From Gloeothece verrucosa PCC 7822 (GTDB lineage Bacteria; Cyanobacteriota; Cyanobacteriia; Cyanobacteriales; Microcystaceae), in the NCBI RefSeq assembly GCF_000147335.1, contig NC_014502.1, positions 124,001 through 188,000 on the forward strand: a stretch of DNA of 64,000 nucleotides. The letters run 5' to 3'. This document shows, one piece after another, positions 43,583 through 53,001 of the stretch. The notes under the pieces were generated by a model that did no database searches, was not told the DNA's origin, and saw only the letters and a program-made list of their open reading frames with translations. Position 1 is the first letter of the stretch. Each line of letters starts with the position of its first letter. The position numbers were made by a program, and so were the translations under genes.

Positions 43583-46500
43583 TTATTGTTGTTGGAAAGC
43601 GATTAACGTTTTTAAGTCAAATAAAGTATTTACCTTCTCCCCCCTACGGACATGACCATTTCCGTTACTATTGGCATATACTAATTGTTCTTGTGGTTCA
43701 TTCTGAACTTGAAGTTGCTCTCGCTGCTGCTGTTGATGGGCTTCAAAGATAACAGTTTTAATGAGGGCAATAGTATCTGGGTTGTTGTAGCGTTTCACAT
43801 GAGTTTCAGTTAACCCTTCACCCTTATGGGGTAAGGGTTGCGCTATCCAGTTCATATCTCCCGTAATATCGTTTTGTGTTCTTGAGGCAACCATCCTTTC
43901 ATTACCGGTTGCGTTATCTGTCATCTTCAAATAAGTCCCGTCAAAGGAAATGGTATTCTTGTCCCCCACGAATTGAGCAATGTTGGTTTCCGGGTTGTAG
44001 GAGTATTCGGGGGAATCGGTCATTTTCTTGGCTTTTAATAAAGCCATCAATACGGGGGCAACCTGAGAGGTTCTCACTTGTTGAATAGAAATGTTTTCGG
44101 GCATATATTGTTTGTCTAGATGAATATCTATCAAATCTTCCGCCGTAGGTAAGGTTTGATGTTCTGTTGCCTTATTGGGTGATGCGGCTGTTACCTCAGT
44201 TGGCGGTGCTACTTCTGGTATTAATGGTTGTACAACAGCTTCAGGGGTAGATGTAATTTCTGGAGTCTCCTTCTCCACATTAGATGGTGTAATTTTGGGG
44301 GATTCTGAAATGACTACAGCTTCATCATCACTATAGGTTGGCTTTTTGTGACCATTAGATGAGACATCAACCTCTACTTTTTCGGTTAACTTATCTGGTG
44401 TGTCCTTGTTAGGTTCAGTAACCCTCTGTGCCTCAACCGTAATATCTTTATTTGACTCTGTTTGACGTTGGGTTTTCTGTAAATCATTAGCCGCACTATG
44501 AGCTAACCCGTCGCATAATTCATTAAATTCATGACCATCATGACCCTTAACCCATTCTGTGGTTAGATTAATGTTTTGGCTAATTTTATCAAATTGCTCC
44601 CATAGATCTTGATTTTTCTTCTTCTGCCATTCTCCATTTATTGACTTTAAAACATACTGGGAATCGCTGACAATATGGATATCCGATATATCTTTATAGT
44701 TCTCTTTAACCGCTTTAATCCCTTCAATGACTGCGGTTAACTCCATCCTGTTATTGGTCGTATTGGGAACTGCGCCATTATTAGCTAATTGTTGACCTTC
44801 ACTATCAGAGATAACATAAGCCCATCCTCCGGGACCGAGATTTCCCAAACTTGACCCATCCGTATGAAGAGTTATTTTTTTAGTAGGAGTGGCTTCAACT
44901 GTAACCGTATTATTCTCAATATTCGGTTCAACCTCTTTCTTCTTCCAATAATCCTGTATTTCCGGTGCAGTTTGTTGTAAGATATGTTCATAGATATCGT
45001 TGACCTTATCTAACTGGGGAGGAACTTTAAAGAAGTTAAAAGCGGCAGCTTTCAAATCGGTTAAGGCTTCTTCACTATAGCTTTTAATTTCCTCTTTTAT
45101 ATTCTCATTTAATTGCTTAGATAACGAATCTATCTTATCTCTAAGGGGGTCAAAATCTTTACCGTCTTCGGTAAAAAGCTTGGAAAAATTCGGATAAATG
45201 TCCGACTCGTCCGATGTGAATTTTTGCAGTAAGATTGATTGTTGTTCAAGAATTGGGGCTAAATCTGGGTCAATTGAAAATATTTTATCTGCCTTCATTT
45301 GTAAATAATCGTGTAGGGCATAATATTGAGTGACGATACCTTGATAATCTTTAACACTATCCATCAAAGATGCCCGGTATTTCTCTTGTTCGTTAGCTCC
45401 TAAAATCGGCATTAACTCTATATAATCCACCAACGCCGGTGAGGGTTCATCAATAGCCGCTTTCTGTTGTAAAGGTAAGACGGCTTCCATGTACCCTCTT
45501 TCATTCGGCTTGAGAAGGTAGCCCTTCTCGGTTAAATAAGCTTGTATGAGTTGATCCGTACCTGACGCATCACCAACAACGAACCCCGAACCCGCAGCGA
45601 TTGCTTTATCTAACAATGGTTTATATTTGTCGTCAAAGGTCGATTGTATTTGTTCGAGGGTAATGATTTCCTTTTTATTATTCCTCGGTACGTTGCCGGA
45701 TACCATGATGAGATCGTCAGATGTATATTTCCCCGTATTCGCCCTGTCAAATAGATTCCAGGCTGCCTGATAATCTTTTGTGGATGTATCCATCGTCTTA
45801 TCGACGGGGAAGCCTATAAACTGAGTGGCTATTGCCGCCATCTCCCTATCTTTAATTCGGTTCTTCTCAACAGAATCATTTTTCCCGAGGGGTACTAAAA
45901 TGCCTGGGTTATCCGGTTTCTTCAATTGTCCTCGTTCATCGAAAAAGGTTTCCTTGAGTGCGATCGCTTTTTCATACCCTCCTATCAATGCGCGTATAAA
46001 GCCATTTTCACGTCCTGTACCCTCCCATTCCTTATTATTCCCAATGGTTTGATAGACACCTCGTTCTAGATATTCCACCCCACCCCGTTTATGAATTTCT
46101 ACCGTAAGTTTGGGATACTGCGTCAATTTAGCCGCTATTATCTCTGTCAATAATGCCTCTTTCTCAGATTGGCTATTGAGGGATTTAGCATAGTGTTTAT
46201 AAGCATCCTCAGCAGATATGAAGGGAACGCCGGCTGCCTTGTCACTGAAGTATTTTTCGGCTTTATAATTGTCTAACCCGTGATGATTCTTACCGATGGC
46301 TTCCCTTTGGGGATTATCCCTAAAACTGACGGGGTAATGGGATTTAATGTTGCCTTTATAATGTGCGGCTTCAGTCGGGTTAGTTAATGCCGCCAAAACG
46401 GGGTCTTTTGAGTCAGAACTGATGAGAACTTGAGCGAGTAAATTGAGAGAAGGTTTTTCTTTATTTATATTATCATCGGTGGGTGGGGAATTAGAATCAG

Positions 46501-49500
46501 CCGAAGGTTCATTCGGCGATTGATCTTTTAATTCTTTTTCAGCAGCTTCTCGTTCATTATTAGAGTTAAGAGCTTGATTCATATCTTTATTATCCTCACT
46601 TAATTGCTCGATCTTCCCAGGTTGACCCGTAGTGATCGCCGACAACGGATTTATTTTCAGGTAGGGCTTAAGTTCTTCCCTCTTTCTAAATATTCGGCGA
46701 ACTTTGTTACTGAAGGGGAGTATCTCAGTTAATTTCTGTTGATATTCATCTCCATTCAATACCTTGCCAAATTTCTCCTCTAAATTATTCCAAATATTTG
46801 GGGGTAAATCGCCTTCAACCATAGCTAAGGAAATCAGCGATCGCTTTTTTTCAGATGATGATGAAGTAATGGCAAAAGGAATTTTATTATCGGTTAGATA
46901 TTTCTCAACAGCACCCGCTTTACGGATATCGACGGTTATCTTAAACGTTGGTAAATTAACCTCTTTTCCATTGGGAAATAGCCATTTCTCCTCATTTGAT
47001 GATAATAATGTGGGATGTGTGGACAGTTGGTTGAGGAAATAGGCAGCATTTTTATTTAATGAGGGTTTTTGCTCGTCCGGCAATGATTGTGCGGTCTTAA
47101 CCCATTCTCCAGTTTTCGGGTATTGTATAGTCAAGGGCTTGATCTGTACCAATCCTAGGGTCAACCGAGATGTGATGGCGGCTTCAATTGTCAATCCATC
47201 CAGGGGCAGTTTGCTATTGATGAGTGCAAGTCGTCCGGGTTTCTGATCCCGATGATTGCCTATTACTCCGATAATTTGAGGTAAACCGTCAATTATCGTC
47301 TCAACCCCTAATTCCTCTTTACTATTAGATGTCTTAATGCTTAATTTAACCTGGTGGTTGACGAATGACTGCTCCTTAAAGTCATCGTGTCCCCTGAAGG
47401 CTATTTTATTGATTTTGATTTTATCCCCGTTGTCAGTCGTGGCGATCGCGTATCGTCCCTTCTGACTCCCATAAGTCGTAATGGTGGCGTTATGTGAATT
47501 TGTTTTGCCTATCTTATCCCATGATGCCGGGTCAACAATACCGAGCGTTTTATCGCCCAGTGTGACGACGTACTCGACCGAAGGAGTGAAACGTCTGAGG
47601 GTAAAGGTTTTATTCTCACCGTTAAAGACAACGCCGGCTGCGGCATACTTGTCAATCTGTCCGAAGACTATTTGTCCTCCTCCATCTAGGAAGGGCTTGA
47701 GTTTATTTCGTATTGATGGGGTGGTAAGATCAAGTGTGGCCGTCGTCGGGTTGTTTCCCGTAAGGGTTCCCTTTACAGTTGTCCCCAAGGGAAGCTGTGC
47801 CCCCTTTTCCGAAGATAATCCGAATGAGTACCATTGCTCATCAGTTGGGTTATAGACTTCCCATCCTCTGCGTATCCGTTGCTTATCTTTATCGGTTACA
47901 GTCTGGGGAGATACTCTCAATTGCACATCGCTATTTAACAATTCGGGGGGCACTTTATTGTATTGAGATAAACCCTCCACTAAGAACTCATCCAATTGGA
48001 AGGTTTTACTTTGTTCGGCTATCTCTTTTGCAAAGGTGGAGAATAGGAAATTCTGAGTCGTATTGGGAGGGTTAGGCACATCCTTAACTTCCTTACAGGC
48101 CATCTCTGCCGTAGCTGCCAAGTATTGCCCTACCTGCTCAGTTGGTAATGACTCCTTCCATGCCCTAGCCCCATCAAAGGCTTGATTAAATAAGAGTTTG
48201 ATTTCATCTTCAGATAGTGCTTGTCCCAGTTTACCTGTACCTTTTATTGTCGTATTGGGTTTAATTCGTAATTTCTCCCTATCTGACTCTTTAAGCGTCC
48301 CTAGGGTAATAGTTTCTCCGTTAATAGTTGTCGTCGCCAGCAATTGATGAGTTTTCTGGGTATAAGGGTCATCATTGAGTTTGAAAGATACATTTAAGAG
48401 ATGCTCTTTTAAAGGGGCAAAATGGGAAATCGTGTCGAAAGGGACGATATTGGTTAGTCTAACCCTTTCACCTTTTTCTGTAGTAAAGTTTAATACGGGA
48501 CCCGGTTCTGAATCCTTCTCCCTCCTCAACGTTTGTGCTAAGTTCCACAGTTGGTCGAATTCATTTTTCTTCTCCGTTACCTCCAATAGCTGTTGCTCAC
48601 TGAAGTCATCCGGAAAGAAAGCACGAAATTGGTGTAACGGACGGCTTTCAAGGGATTGAGATTGGTAGGAGGCATTTGTTAAATGCGCCATCAACTCTAC
48701 GGGTGTTACACCGGTTGCCTTCAGGGTGCGATCGCCCACATACAACCCCTGCTGTTTCTTGTCGGTTATCGTTTCTAGTTTTCTCGATAATGCACCTTTA
48801 TCCTGTCGTATTCTATCTAGAGAGGGGGCACGAGCGCTCTTGAACATATCGACGGCTATCTGATTGTTATATTGCGCTTCAATGAGCAATTCATCATAGA
48901 TTTGCTCAGTTAGGTCAAATATTTTAGCGGCACTCTCAACCGTGATCGGTTCAGTGGCGATTTTGGCAATTTCGTAAATTTGTTGTCTATATACTTCGGG
49001 AATGGGACGCGGGTTCTTTTTCCTACTCTCGCAGGAGATTTGTTTATTGGCGCTCTGAGCTAGTTTTTGGGCATATTCTATCTGCCTTTGCGGTTTGCCG
49101 TAGTCCTTTATACTCTGGAGTTCATTTTTGAAAGATTGAACAGTCGTCACCTGATTGTTGATCACCCCGACTGGTGAGTTGGCCATAAATAACGCTACCC
49201 GTTCAAATGACCAATTGGGGTCGAATGATAATTTATCTTCCTTTTTAATCGGGATATCTGGATTGAGTGCGTGAAGTCTTGCTGCTTGAGCTAGATGGGG
49301 ATAATTATGTATCAGTTCAAAGCCGTAGGTGTCCCCGTCAAAATCCATCCCGTCTGCTTCATTGTCGGTTTCATAGGGTAATGGGGTTAATTCTAGACCA
49401 GTATCGATAAAAGGTTGAATTTTTTCATTGATTCTATCAATTAATGTAACTCTTTCCCTTCCCGATGAATCCTTTAATTGTTGGGCAGTGGGTAACTGTT

Positions 49501-50929
49501 CGAGAATATGCTGGAGTTGGATTTGAGAGTCGGGATGGGTGGTGAGCGCCTCTTTCAATTCATTGTTTAGTTGTTGATGCAGCCTGGACCAGGAGATATC
49601 GTTGATTACCAGAACACCAACTAGAGGAGTTCCATCGGGGGCTAATCCTTCCTCTACGGGAATATTCGTCGATATTCTCAATCCATTTTTACCAATCATA
49701 GGAGAGCGAAACCCTATGATTGATTCGTCGGGCTTATAATTATTCCAATAAAGTTCACCCAGTCCTAAGTCTTTAGAAGGAATAACAACAGCCCGGTTAA
49801 ACTTAACAAATTTTCCTATTGCTGATTCAGTCCACTGTTTGGATTGAAATTGTTCCAACTTCTTCTTAAAAAACTCGGTTTCCCTTAATTGTCCATGTTC
49901 ATCGTTTTTGATTAATTCGGCTATTAAATCCTGAAATTGTTCGGAGTCAAGTTCGGAGTCCCCTTCATCACCTATTTGGGCTTGAGTATATAATTCTTCA
50001 AGAAGACGAGGATCTTTTAAAGAAGCAAGAAGTTCATCTAAACGTTCTTTAAGCAAGGGTGTAGTATCTTTGAGGGCTTCGGTGTAATACTGTACGGGTT
50101 GCGATGCTGAAATTAGTGAGCCTCTTTCTCTCTTTCCTTTAGAACGATCTTTCTCTGTAATTACAATTTCTGTGGTAATTAAACCAGGTTTGATATTTCC
50201 CTTGGCCGTTCCTTTAAATGAAGACAGGGGAAGCACAAGGTCTATTTGAGGTACGTTACTGGGGTCAGTAAATTTGAGAGTTCGGAAATGTTCATGTTCA
50301 TCTTCATCAAGCCATCTGGGGGTTAAAGTTCCTTTACCAATAAATTTATCTTCTTTCAACCCTATTCTAAATTGAATCGCTCTATCCATTGCTCCAAATA
50401 CATCAGTGGCAAAGAGGGGTGACATTTTTCCATGACAATCACCCGTCAATCTCCAAGCATCCTGCTCATCCAAAAAGCCTCCGTTTTCACCAGTTTCATC
50501 GTCAACTATTAGAATGGTAGCAGTCCGTGATGTATTAGATTTTTGGTCTGATGTTAACAGTGATGAATAAGCACCCCTATTCTTTAGGTCGGGTTTTTCT
50601 ACATCCAATCCTCCCAGAATCTCGTTGATAATAGGTTCATATTCGGCTGGCGCATAAAAGAAGCGATCTCCATTTGCTAAGATAAGTTTGTGTCCTTCGG
50701 GATGATTCTTGAGAATATTTTCAGCAAGGGCTATCTTATCTGGATCATTAGATTGGATATAAAATTCGTCTAAATGACCGACACTTAAGGGGATATCGGG
50801 ACAGAATGATTCTAATAAAGTATTTTCAAGCTTCTCTACCCAATAAGGTTGTTCACGGCGTTGATTTTGGAATGGGTTGGCAATGTATTCGCCGGATATT
50901 AAGTCGATGTGTTTGATCTGTAGCGTCAT
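43583..50929 (-). CDS. Giant protein: predicted two-barrel RNA polymerase fused to SLOG-like and RNase HI domains
   Basis: 2448 aa. Residues 160-200 hold GDCHGKMSPLF and RAIQFRIGLKEDKFIGKGTL, a Q-x-R and K-x-x-GKG pattern like the first barrel of QDE-1/YonO-type polymerases. Residues 373-392 (KFVKFNRAVVIPSKDLGLGE) recall the RNAP beta-prime block RVDYSGRSVIVVGP. Residues 402-420 (ESIIGFRSPMIGKNGLRIS) recall LLNRAPTLHRLGIQAF. DFDGD at 529-533 (NEADGMDFDGDTYGF) is the catalytic magnesium loop. Further on there is a helical, phage-like domain (about 1550-1660, with KRGGVEYLERGVYQ), a SLOG-like Rossmann segment (about 1740-1805, FVVGDASGTDQLIQAYL) and RNase HI. The last has acidic residues D2024, E2063, D2089 and D2140 (TDGSS, MELTAV, SDSQYV, CDGLAH). 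The start at 50929 is the first ATG. RNA synthesis coupled to RNA removal, for example in plasmid priming, is inference. Confidence 0.7.
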   Translation of the reverse strand: MTLQIKHIDLISGEYIANPFQNQRREQPYWVEKLENTLLESFCPDIPLSVGHLDEFYIQSNDPDKIALAENILKNHPEGHKLILANGDRFFYAPAEYEPIINEILGGLDVEKPDLKNRGAYSSLLTSDQKSNTSRTATILIVDDETGENGGFLDEQDAWRLTGDCHGKMSPLFATDVFGAMDRAIQFRIGLKEDKFIGKGTLTPRWLDEDEHEHFRTLKFTDPSNVPQIDLVLPLSSFKGTAKGNIKPGLITTEIVITEKDRSKGKRERGSLISASQPVQYYTEALKDTTPLLKERLDELLASLKDPRLLEELYTQAQIGDEGDSELDSEQFQDLIAELIKNDEHGQLRETEFFKKKLEQFQSKQWTESAIGKFVKFNRAVVIPSKDLGLGELYWNNYKPDESIIGFRSPMIGKNGLRISTNIPVEEGLAPDGTPLVGVLVINDISWSRLHQQLNNELKEALTTHPDSQIQLQHILEQLPTAQQLKDSSGRERVTLIDRINEKIQPFIDTGLELTPLPYETDNEADGMDFDGDTYGFELIHNYPHLAQAARLHALNPDIPIKKEDKLSFDPNWSFERVALFMANSPVGVINNQVTTVQSFKNELQSIKDYGKPQRQIEYAQKLAQSANKQISCESRKKNPRPIPEVYRQQIYEIAKIATEPITVESAAKIFDLTEQIYDELLIEAQYNNQIAVDMFKSARAPSLDRIRQDKGALSRKLETITDKKQQGLYVGDRTLKATGVTPVELMAHLTNASYQSQSLESRPLHQFRAFFPDDFSEQQLLEVTEKKNEFDQLWNLAQTLRREKDSEPGPVLNFTTEKGERVRLTNIVPFDTISHFAPLKEHLLNVSFKLNDDPYTQKTHQLLATTTINGETITLGTLKESDREKLRIKPNTTIKGTGKLGQALSEDEIKLLFNQAFDGARAWKESLPTEQVGQYLAATAEMACKEVKDVPNPPNTTQNFLFSTFAKEIAEQSKTFQLDEFLVEGLSQYNKVPPELLNSDVQLRVSPQTVTDKDKQRIRRGWEVYNPTDEQWYSFGLSSEKGAQLPLGTTVKGTLTGNNPTTATLDLTTPSIRNKLKPFLDGGGQIVFGQIDKYAAAGVVFNGENKTFTLRRFTPSVEYVVTLGDKTLGIVDPASWDKIGKTNSHNATITTYGSQKGRYAIATTDNGDKIKINKIAFRGHDDFKEQSFVNHQVKLSIKTSNSKEELGVETIIDGLPQIIGVIGNHRDQKPGRLALINSKLPLDGLTIEAAITSRLTLGLVQIKPLTIQYPKTGEWVKTAQSLPDEQKPSLNKNAAYFLNQLSTHPTLLSSNEEKWLFPNGKEVNLPTFKITVDIRKAGAVEKYLTDNKIPFAITSSSSEKKRSLISLAMVEGDLPPNIWNNLEEKFGKVLNGDEYQQKLTEILPFSNKVRRIFRKREELKPYLKINPLSAITTGQPGKIEQLSEDNKDMNQALNSNNEREAAEKELKDQSPNEPSADSNSPPTDDNINKEKPSLNLLAQVLISSDSKDPVLAALTNPTEAAHYKGNIKSHYPVSFRDNPQREAIGKNHHGLDNYKAEKYFSDKAAGVPFISAEDAYKHYAKSLNSQSEKEALLTEIIAAKLTQYPKLTVEIHKRGGVEYLERGVYQTIGNNKEWEGTGRENGFIRALIGGYEKAIALKETFFDERGQLKKPDNPGILVPLGKNDSVEKNRIKDREMAAIATQFIGFPVDKTMDTSTKDYQAAWNLFDRANTGKYTSDDLIMVSGNVPRNNKKEIITLEQIQSTFDDKYKPLLDKAIAAGSGFVVGDASGTDQLIQAYLTEKGYLLKPNERGYMEAVLPLQQKAAIDEPSPALVDYIELMPILGANEQEKYRASLMDSVKDYQGIVTQYYALHDYLQMKADKIFSIDPDLAPILEQQSILLQKFTSDESDIYPNFSKLFTEDGKDFDPLRDKIDSLSKQLNENIKEEIKSYSEEALTDLKAAAFNFFKVPPQLDKVNDIYEHILQQTAPEIQDYWKKKEVEPNIENNTVTVEATPTKKITLHTDGSSLGNLGPGGWAYVISDSEGQQLANNGAVPNTTNNRMELTAVIEGIKAVKENYKDISDIHIVSDSQYVLKSINGEWQKKKNQDLWEQFDKISQNINLTTEWVKGHDGHEFNELCDGLAHSAANDLQKTQRQTESNKDITVEAQRVTEPNKDTPDKLTEKVEVDVSSNGHKKPTYSDDEAVVISESPKITPSNVEKETPEITSTPEAVVQPLIPEVAPPTEVTAASPNKATEHQTLPTAEDLIDIHLDKQYMPENISIQQVRTSQVAPVLMALLKAKKMTDSPEYSYNPETNIAQFVGDKNTISFDGTYLKMTDNATGNERMVASRTQNDITGDMNWIAQPLPHKGEGLTETHVKRYNNPDTIALIKTVIFEAHQQQQREQLQVQNEPQEQLVYANSNGNGHVRRGEKVNTLFDLKTLIAFQQQ

Positions 50930-50969
50930 AATTTAATTAAAAAATTATATTTATTTTGAGGAGAAAGAT

Positions 50970-51323
50970 ATGGGTAGAAATCCCAATCACAGATTAGATG
51001 ATTACGAAAAACAGTTTTACGATGAAGATGAAAATCTTCTTCCCGAATGGGAATATCCCTTTGTCACTTGGGGTGTTTCAAAGTTTTTTTATTATCCTGA
51101 TGGCAAACCCCGTCGGGAGTATGAAAGAAGAGTCTGGGATTCTGATTTCGATAGTGCCGGGGTGGCTCACGCTCTAACGGGTAAAGAAGATGAAGTTAAA
51201 GAATGGCGTGAAACCGAAGAATATTGGCAAGAACAATTTGGGATTAGCTATACCGAGCGAATACGAGAAAGTGAGCGCACTGAGCGAGCAGAAAGACGCA
51301 AACGCTTAGGTTTCCCTGAGTAA
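50970..51323 (+). CDS. Hypothetical protein, 117 aa, divergent from the giant polymerase
   Basis: A strong ribosome-binding site (GAGGAGAAAGAT). Charged and aromatic throughout, with a basic coiled-coil end (ERIRESERTERAERRKRLG). The region between the two divergent starts is only 40 bases, so one promoter region serves both. Not recognised. Confidence 0.55.
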   Translation: MGRNPNHRLDDYEKQFYDEDENLLPEWEYPFVTWGVSKFFYYPDGKPRREYERRVWDSDFDSAGVAHALTGKEDEVKEWRETEEYWQEQFGISYTERIRESERTERAERRKRLGFPE

Positions 51324-51490
51324 TTGTGGCCAAATTTTTTACTTTTATTTGACCATTATTCTAGGGGCGATAATGGTCAATTTTTAAGTTACAGATGGGT
51401 GGCGTTTGGCAATAGGGTGGTGCGGAAAGCCAAACATGAATTCGATGGTGCTAAATTTCACTATATTCAGAAAAAGGTTCCGTTGTCAAG

Positions 51491-51523
51491 AAAAAAATAA
51501 TCGCTACCTTTAACTGTAGCGAT
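51491..51523 (-). terminator. Intrinsic terminator of the 51552-51818 gene
   Basis: On the minus strand an 8-bp stem (ATCGCTAC/GTAGCGAT) is followed by ATTATTTTTTT, 29 bases past the stop of the 88-aa gene. Confidence 0.7.
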
Positions 51524-51551
51524 CACGTAAGATTAAAAAAGGCATATTGTT

Positions 51552-51818
51552 TTATTGAGTCTTAATTGTTAAATAGGACGCAATTTCTCGATCTTTTCTG
51601 ATAAATGCTTCAGCTTCTTCTTGAGACGCATTTTTTCTCAAATCATAAAGAGGATCGCCACAGGGAGAGCATAGCATCAAATAATCGATGCTCCCAGGAT
51701 AATCTTCTTCCCAATCTGAGCCGTCAAGCCAATAATGCTGATTTGGCATTACTGGGATTGTTATTGAAAAAGTTTCTGTGACGGCTGTACGATGATTATT
51801 TAATAATTTACTTTTCAT
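51552..51818 (-). CDS. Hypothetical protein, 88 aa
   Basis: An N-terminal strand region (TETFSITIPVMP), then a conserved-looking segment with CSPCGDPLYDLR and a helix with EEAEAFIRKDREIA. Not recognised. Flanked by its own terminator, with a small leader hairpin (sense TGGCTTCGCCA) 40 bases before the start. Confidence 0.5.
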   Translation of the reverse strand: MKSKLLNNHRTAVTETFSITIPVMPNQHYWLDGSDWEEDYPGSIDYLMLCSPCGDPLYDLRKNASQEEAEAFIRKDREIASYLTIKTQ

Positions 51819-51970
51819 AGTTTCTAGAGCTAATTATTATTTATTCATAATTTTTTGGCGAAGCCATATTTTTTTATCAGTTATCAAAAAAATAAGCGTT
51901 TTCTTTTTTTGTAATCACTTTTATTGAGCAATTTCTCCGAAAGAGCCAGAGATATTACCTAATTTAACTA

Positions 51971-52009
51971 AAAACAAAAGCCACTAAAATTATTAGTAAC
52001 TTTTGTTTT
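51971..52009 (-). terminator. Hairpin at the 3' end of the 52016-52339 gene
   Basis: Arms AAAACAAAAG and CTTTTGTTTT, ending in T-rich sequence on the minus strand, directly past the stop at 52016. Confidence 0.55.
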
Positions 52010-52015
52010 ATTAAT

Positions 52016-52339
52016 TTAAAATAGTAAAATTTGATCTCCTCTAAAAATTTCGTTGATACTTAGAAGAGATATAATTACTCGATTTTCATAATTAATTATT
52101 TTGTAATTAGCTGTATATATGATTATTCTATCTCTTTTTGACGCTGCCCATTTTATTTCCTCATTGTTTTGAGTAAAGTTTTTCCCGTATTTTTTGAAGA
52201 TTTCCAGGGATACTTGCCCCTCCAATACGCCTTGGCTGCTATTCCAACTCCAGCTAATGTAATCAATGAAAGTTTCGAGGACGATTAGATCATCGTAATT
52301 CGCTTTAGTCATCAGGTTTTTTCTTGGGTTAATTTTCAT
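52016..52339 (-). CDS. Hypothetical protein, 107 aa
   Basis: A mostly strand-forming protein (TANYKIINYENRVIISLLSI). Frame from 52339, with a second Met ten residues on. Preceded by a 5-bp leader hairpin (TCGGCGCTGCCGA, 52346-52358) that overlaps the Shine-Dalgarno area. Not recognised. Confidence 0.45.
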   Translation of the reverse strand: MKINPRKNLMTKANYDDLIVLETFIDYISWSWNSSQGVLEGQVSLEIFKKYGKNFTQNNEEIKWAASKRDRIIIYTANYKIINYENRVIISLLSINEIFRGDQILLF

Positions 52340-52406
52340 CTTTTCTCGGCAGCGCCGAATTGAGTTAACCGATCTTTAATAAAAACTAATGTAAAGGGAA
52401 TTCTTC

Positions 52407-52438
52407 AAAAAAAAATTACCAGTCCATAGGAGGACTGG
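52407..52438 (-). terminator. Intrinsic terminator of the SSB-like gene
   Basis: Stem CCAGTCC/GGACTGG followed on the minus strand by TAATTTTTTTTT, ten bases past the stop at 52449. Confidence 0.75.
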
Positions 52439-52448
52439 ATTTATTTAT

Positions 52449-52907
52449 TTAAAACGGGATGCTATCTAAATCTTTATCATCATCGGGAGCGGGTTTTTGA
52501 TGACCATTATTATTAGCGTTAACTGCTACCAATTCACGTTGCGGTTCAACAGTTGTAATAGGTTCAGCAATTAATGTGGGTTCAGAAATTAGCTCCAAAT
52601 TCGACACATCCTCGAAATCTACCTTAATAGGAATGGCTCTTTCAACATTTAACATCATTCTTGGATTTAGCTCATCGGAGTTCTTGAATAAATTAAATTT
52701 TCCTGATACCATCACCATCCCATCGATACCAACCTTATCGATGATTAATGCGGCATTCCCCCATGCTTTGAAGGAGATTGGGCATTCCATCCATTCTTTG
52801 TTATCATAATATTGAAATTTACCTGTTCCTGACAGAGTGATTTTTCCTTCCTCATTAAACGAGGAATGAATTTCAACTAAACTTAGGGTTATTTGCCAGT
52901 TATTCAT
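52449..52907 (-). CDS. SSB-like protein with acidic C-terminal tip
   Basis: 152 aa. Residues 1-95 form an OB-like strand protein (NWQITLSLVEIHSSFNEEGK ... FKAWGNAALIIDKVGIDG ... MVMVSGKFNLF). A flexible linker contains NANNNGHQKP, and the end is DDDKDLDSIPF. That matches the SSB tip, which binds replication and repair enzymes. It lacks the usual SSB start pattern, so it is a divergent relative. It lies 95 bases past the second SSB and has its own terminator. Confidence 0.75.
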   Translation of the reverse strand: MNNWQITLSLVEIHSSFNEEGKITLSGTGKFQYYDNKEWMECPISFKAWGNAALIIDKVGIDGMVMVSGKFNLFKNSDELNPRMMLNVERAIPIKVDFEDVSNLELISEPTLIAEPITTVEPQRELVAVNANNNGHQKPAPDDDKDLDSIPF

Positions 52908-52957
52908 GATATTTACTTTCTATTAATTATTCACCAATTCTCGCCGAATGGCGCTCA

Positions 52958-53001
52958 TTTAATCACCCCTAGGACGTGCGGACATCCTAGAAGTGATTAA
53001 A
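52958..53001 (-). terminator. Long hairpin between the two SSB genes
   Basis: Outer arms TTTAATCAC/GTGATTAAA and inner CTAGGA/TCCTAG around a GC-rich loop, directly past the stop of the upstream SSB. No T run follows, so it could be an attenuator or an mRNA-stabilising element. Confidence 0.5.

Noticed and set aside
47481-48659. Several plus-strand frames inside the giant gene
   Set aside because: All lie antisense within the 2448-codon frame and have no start signals.
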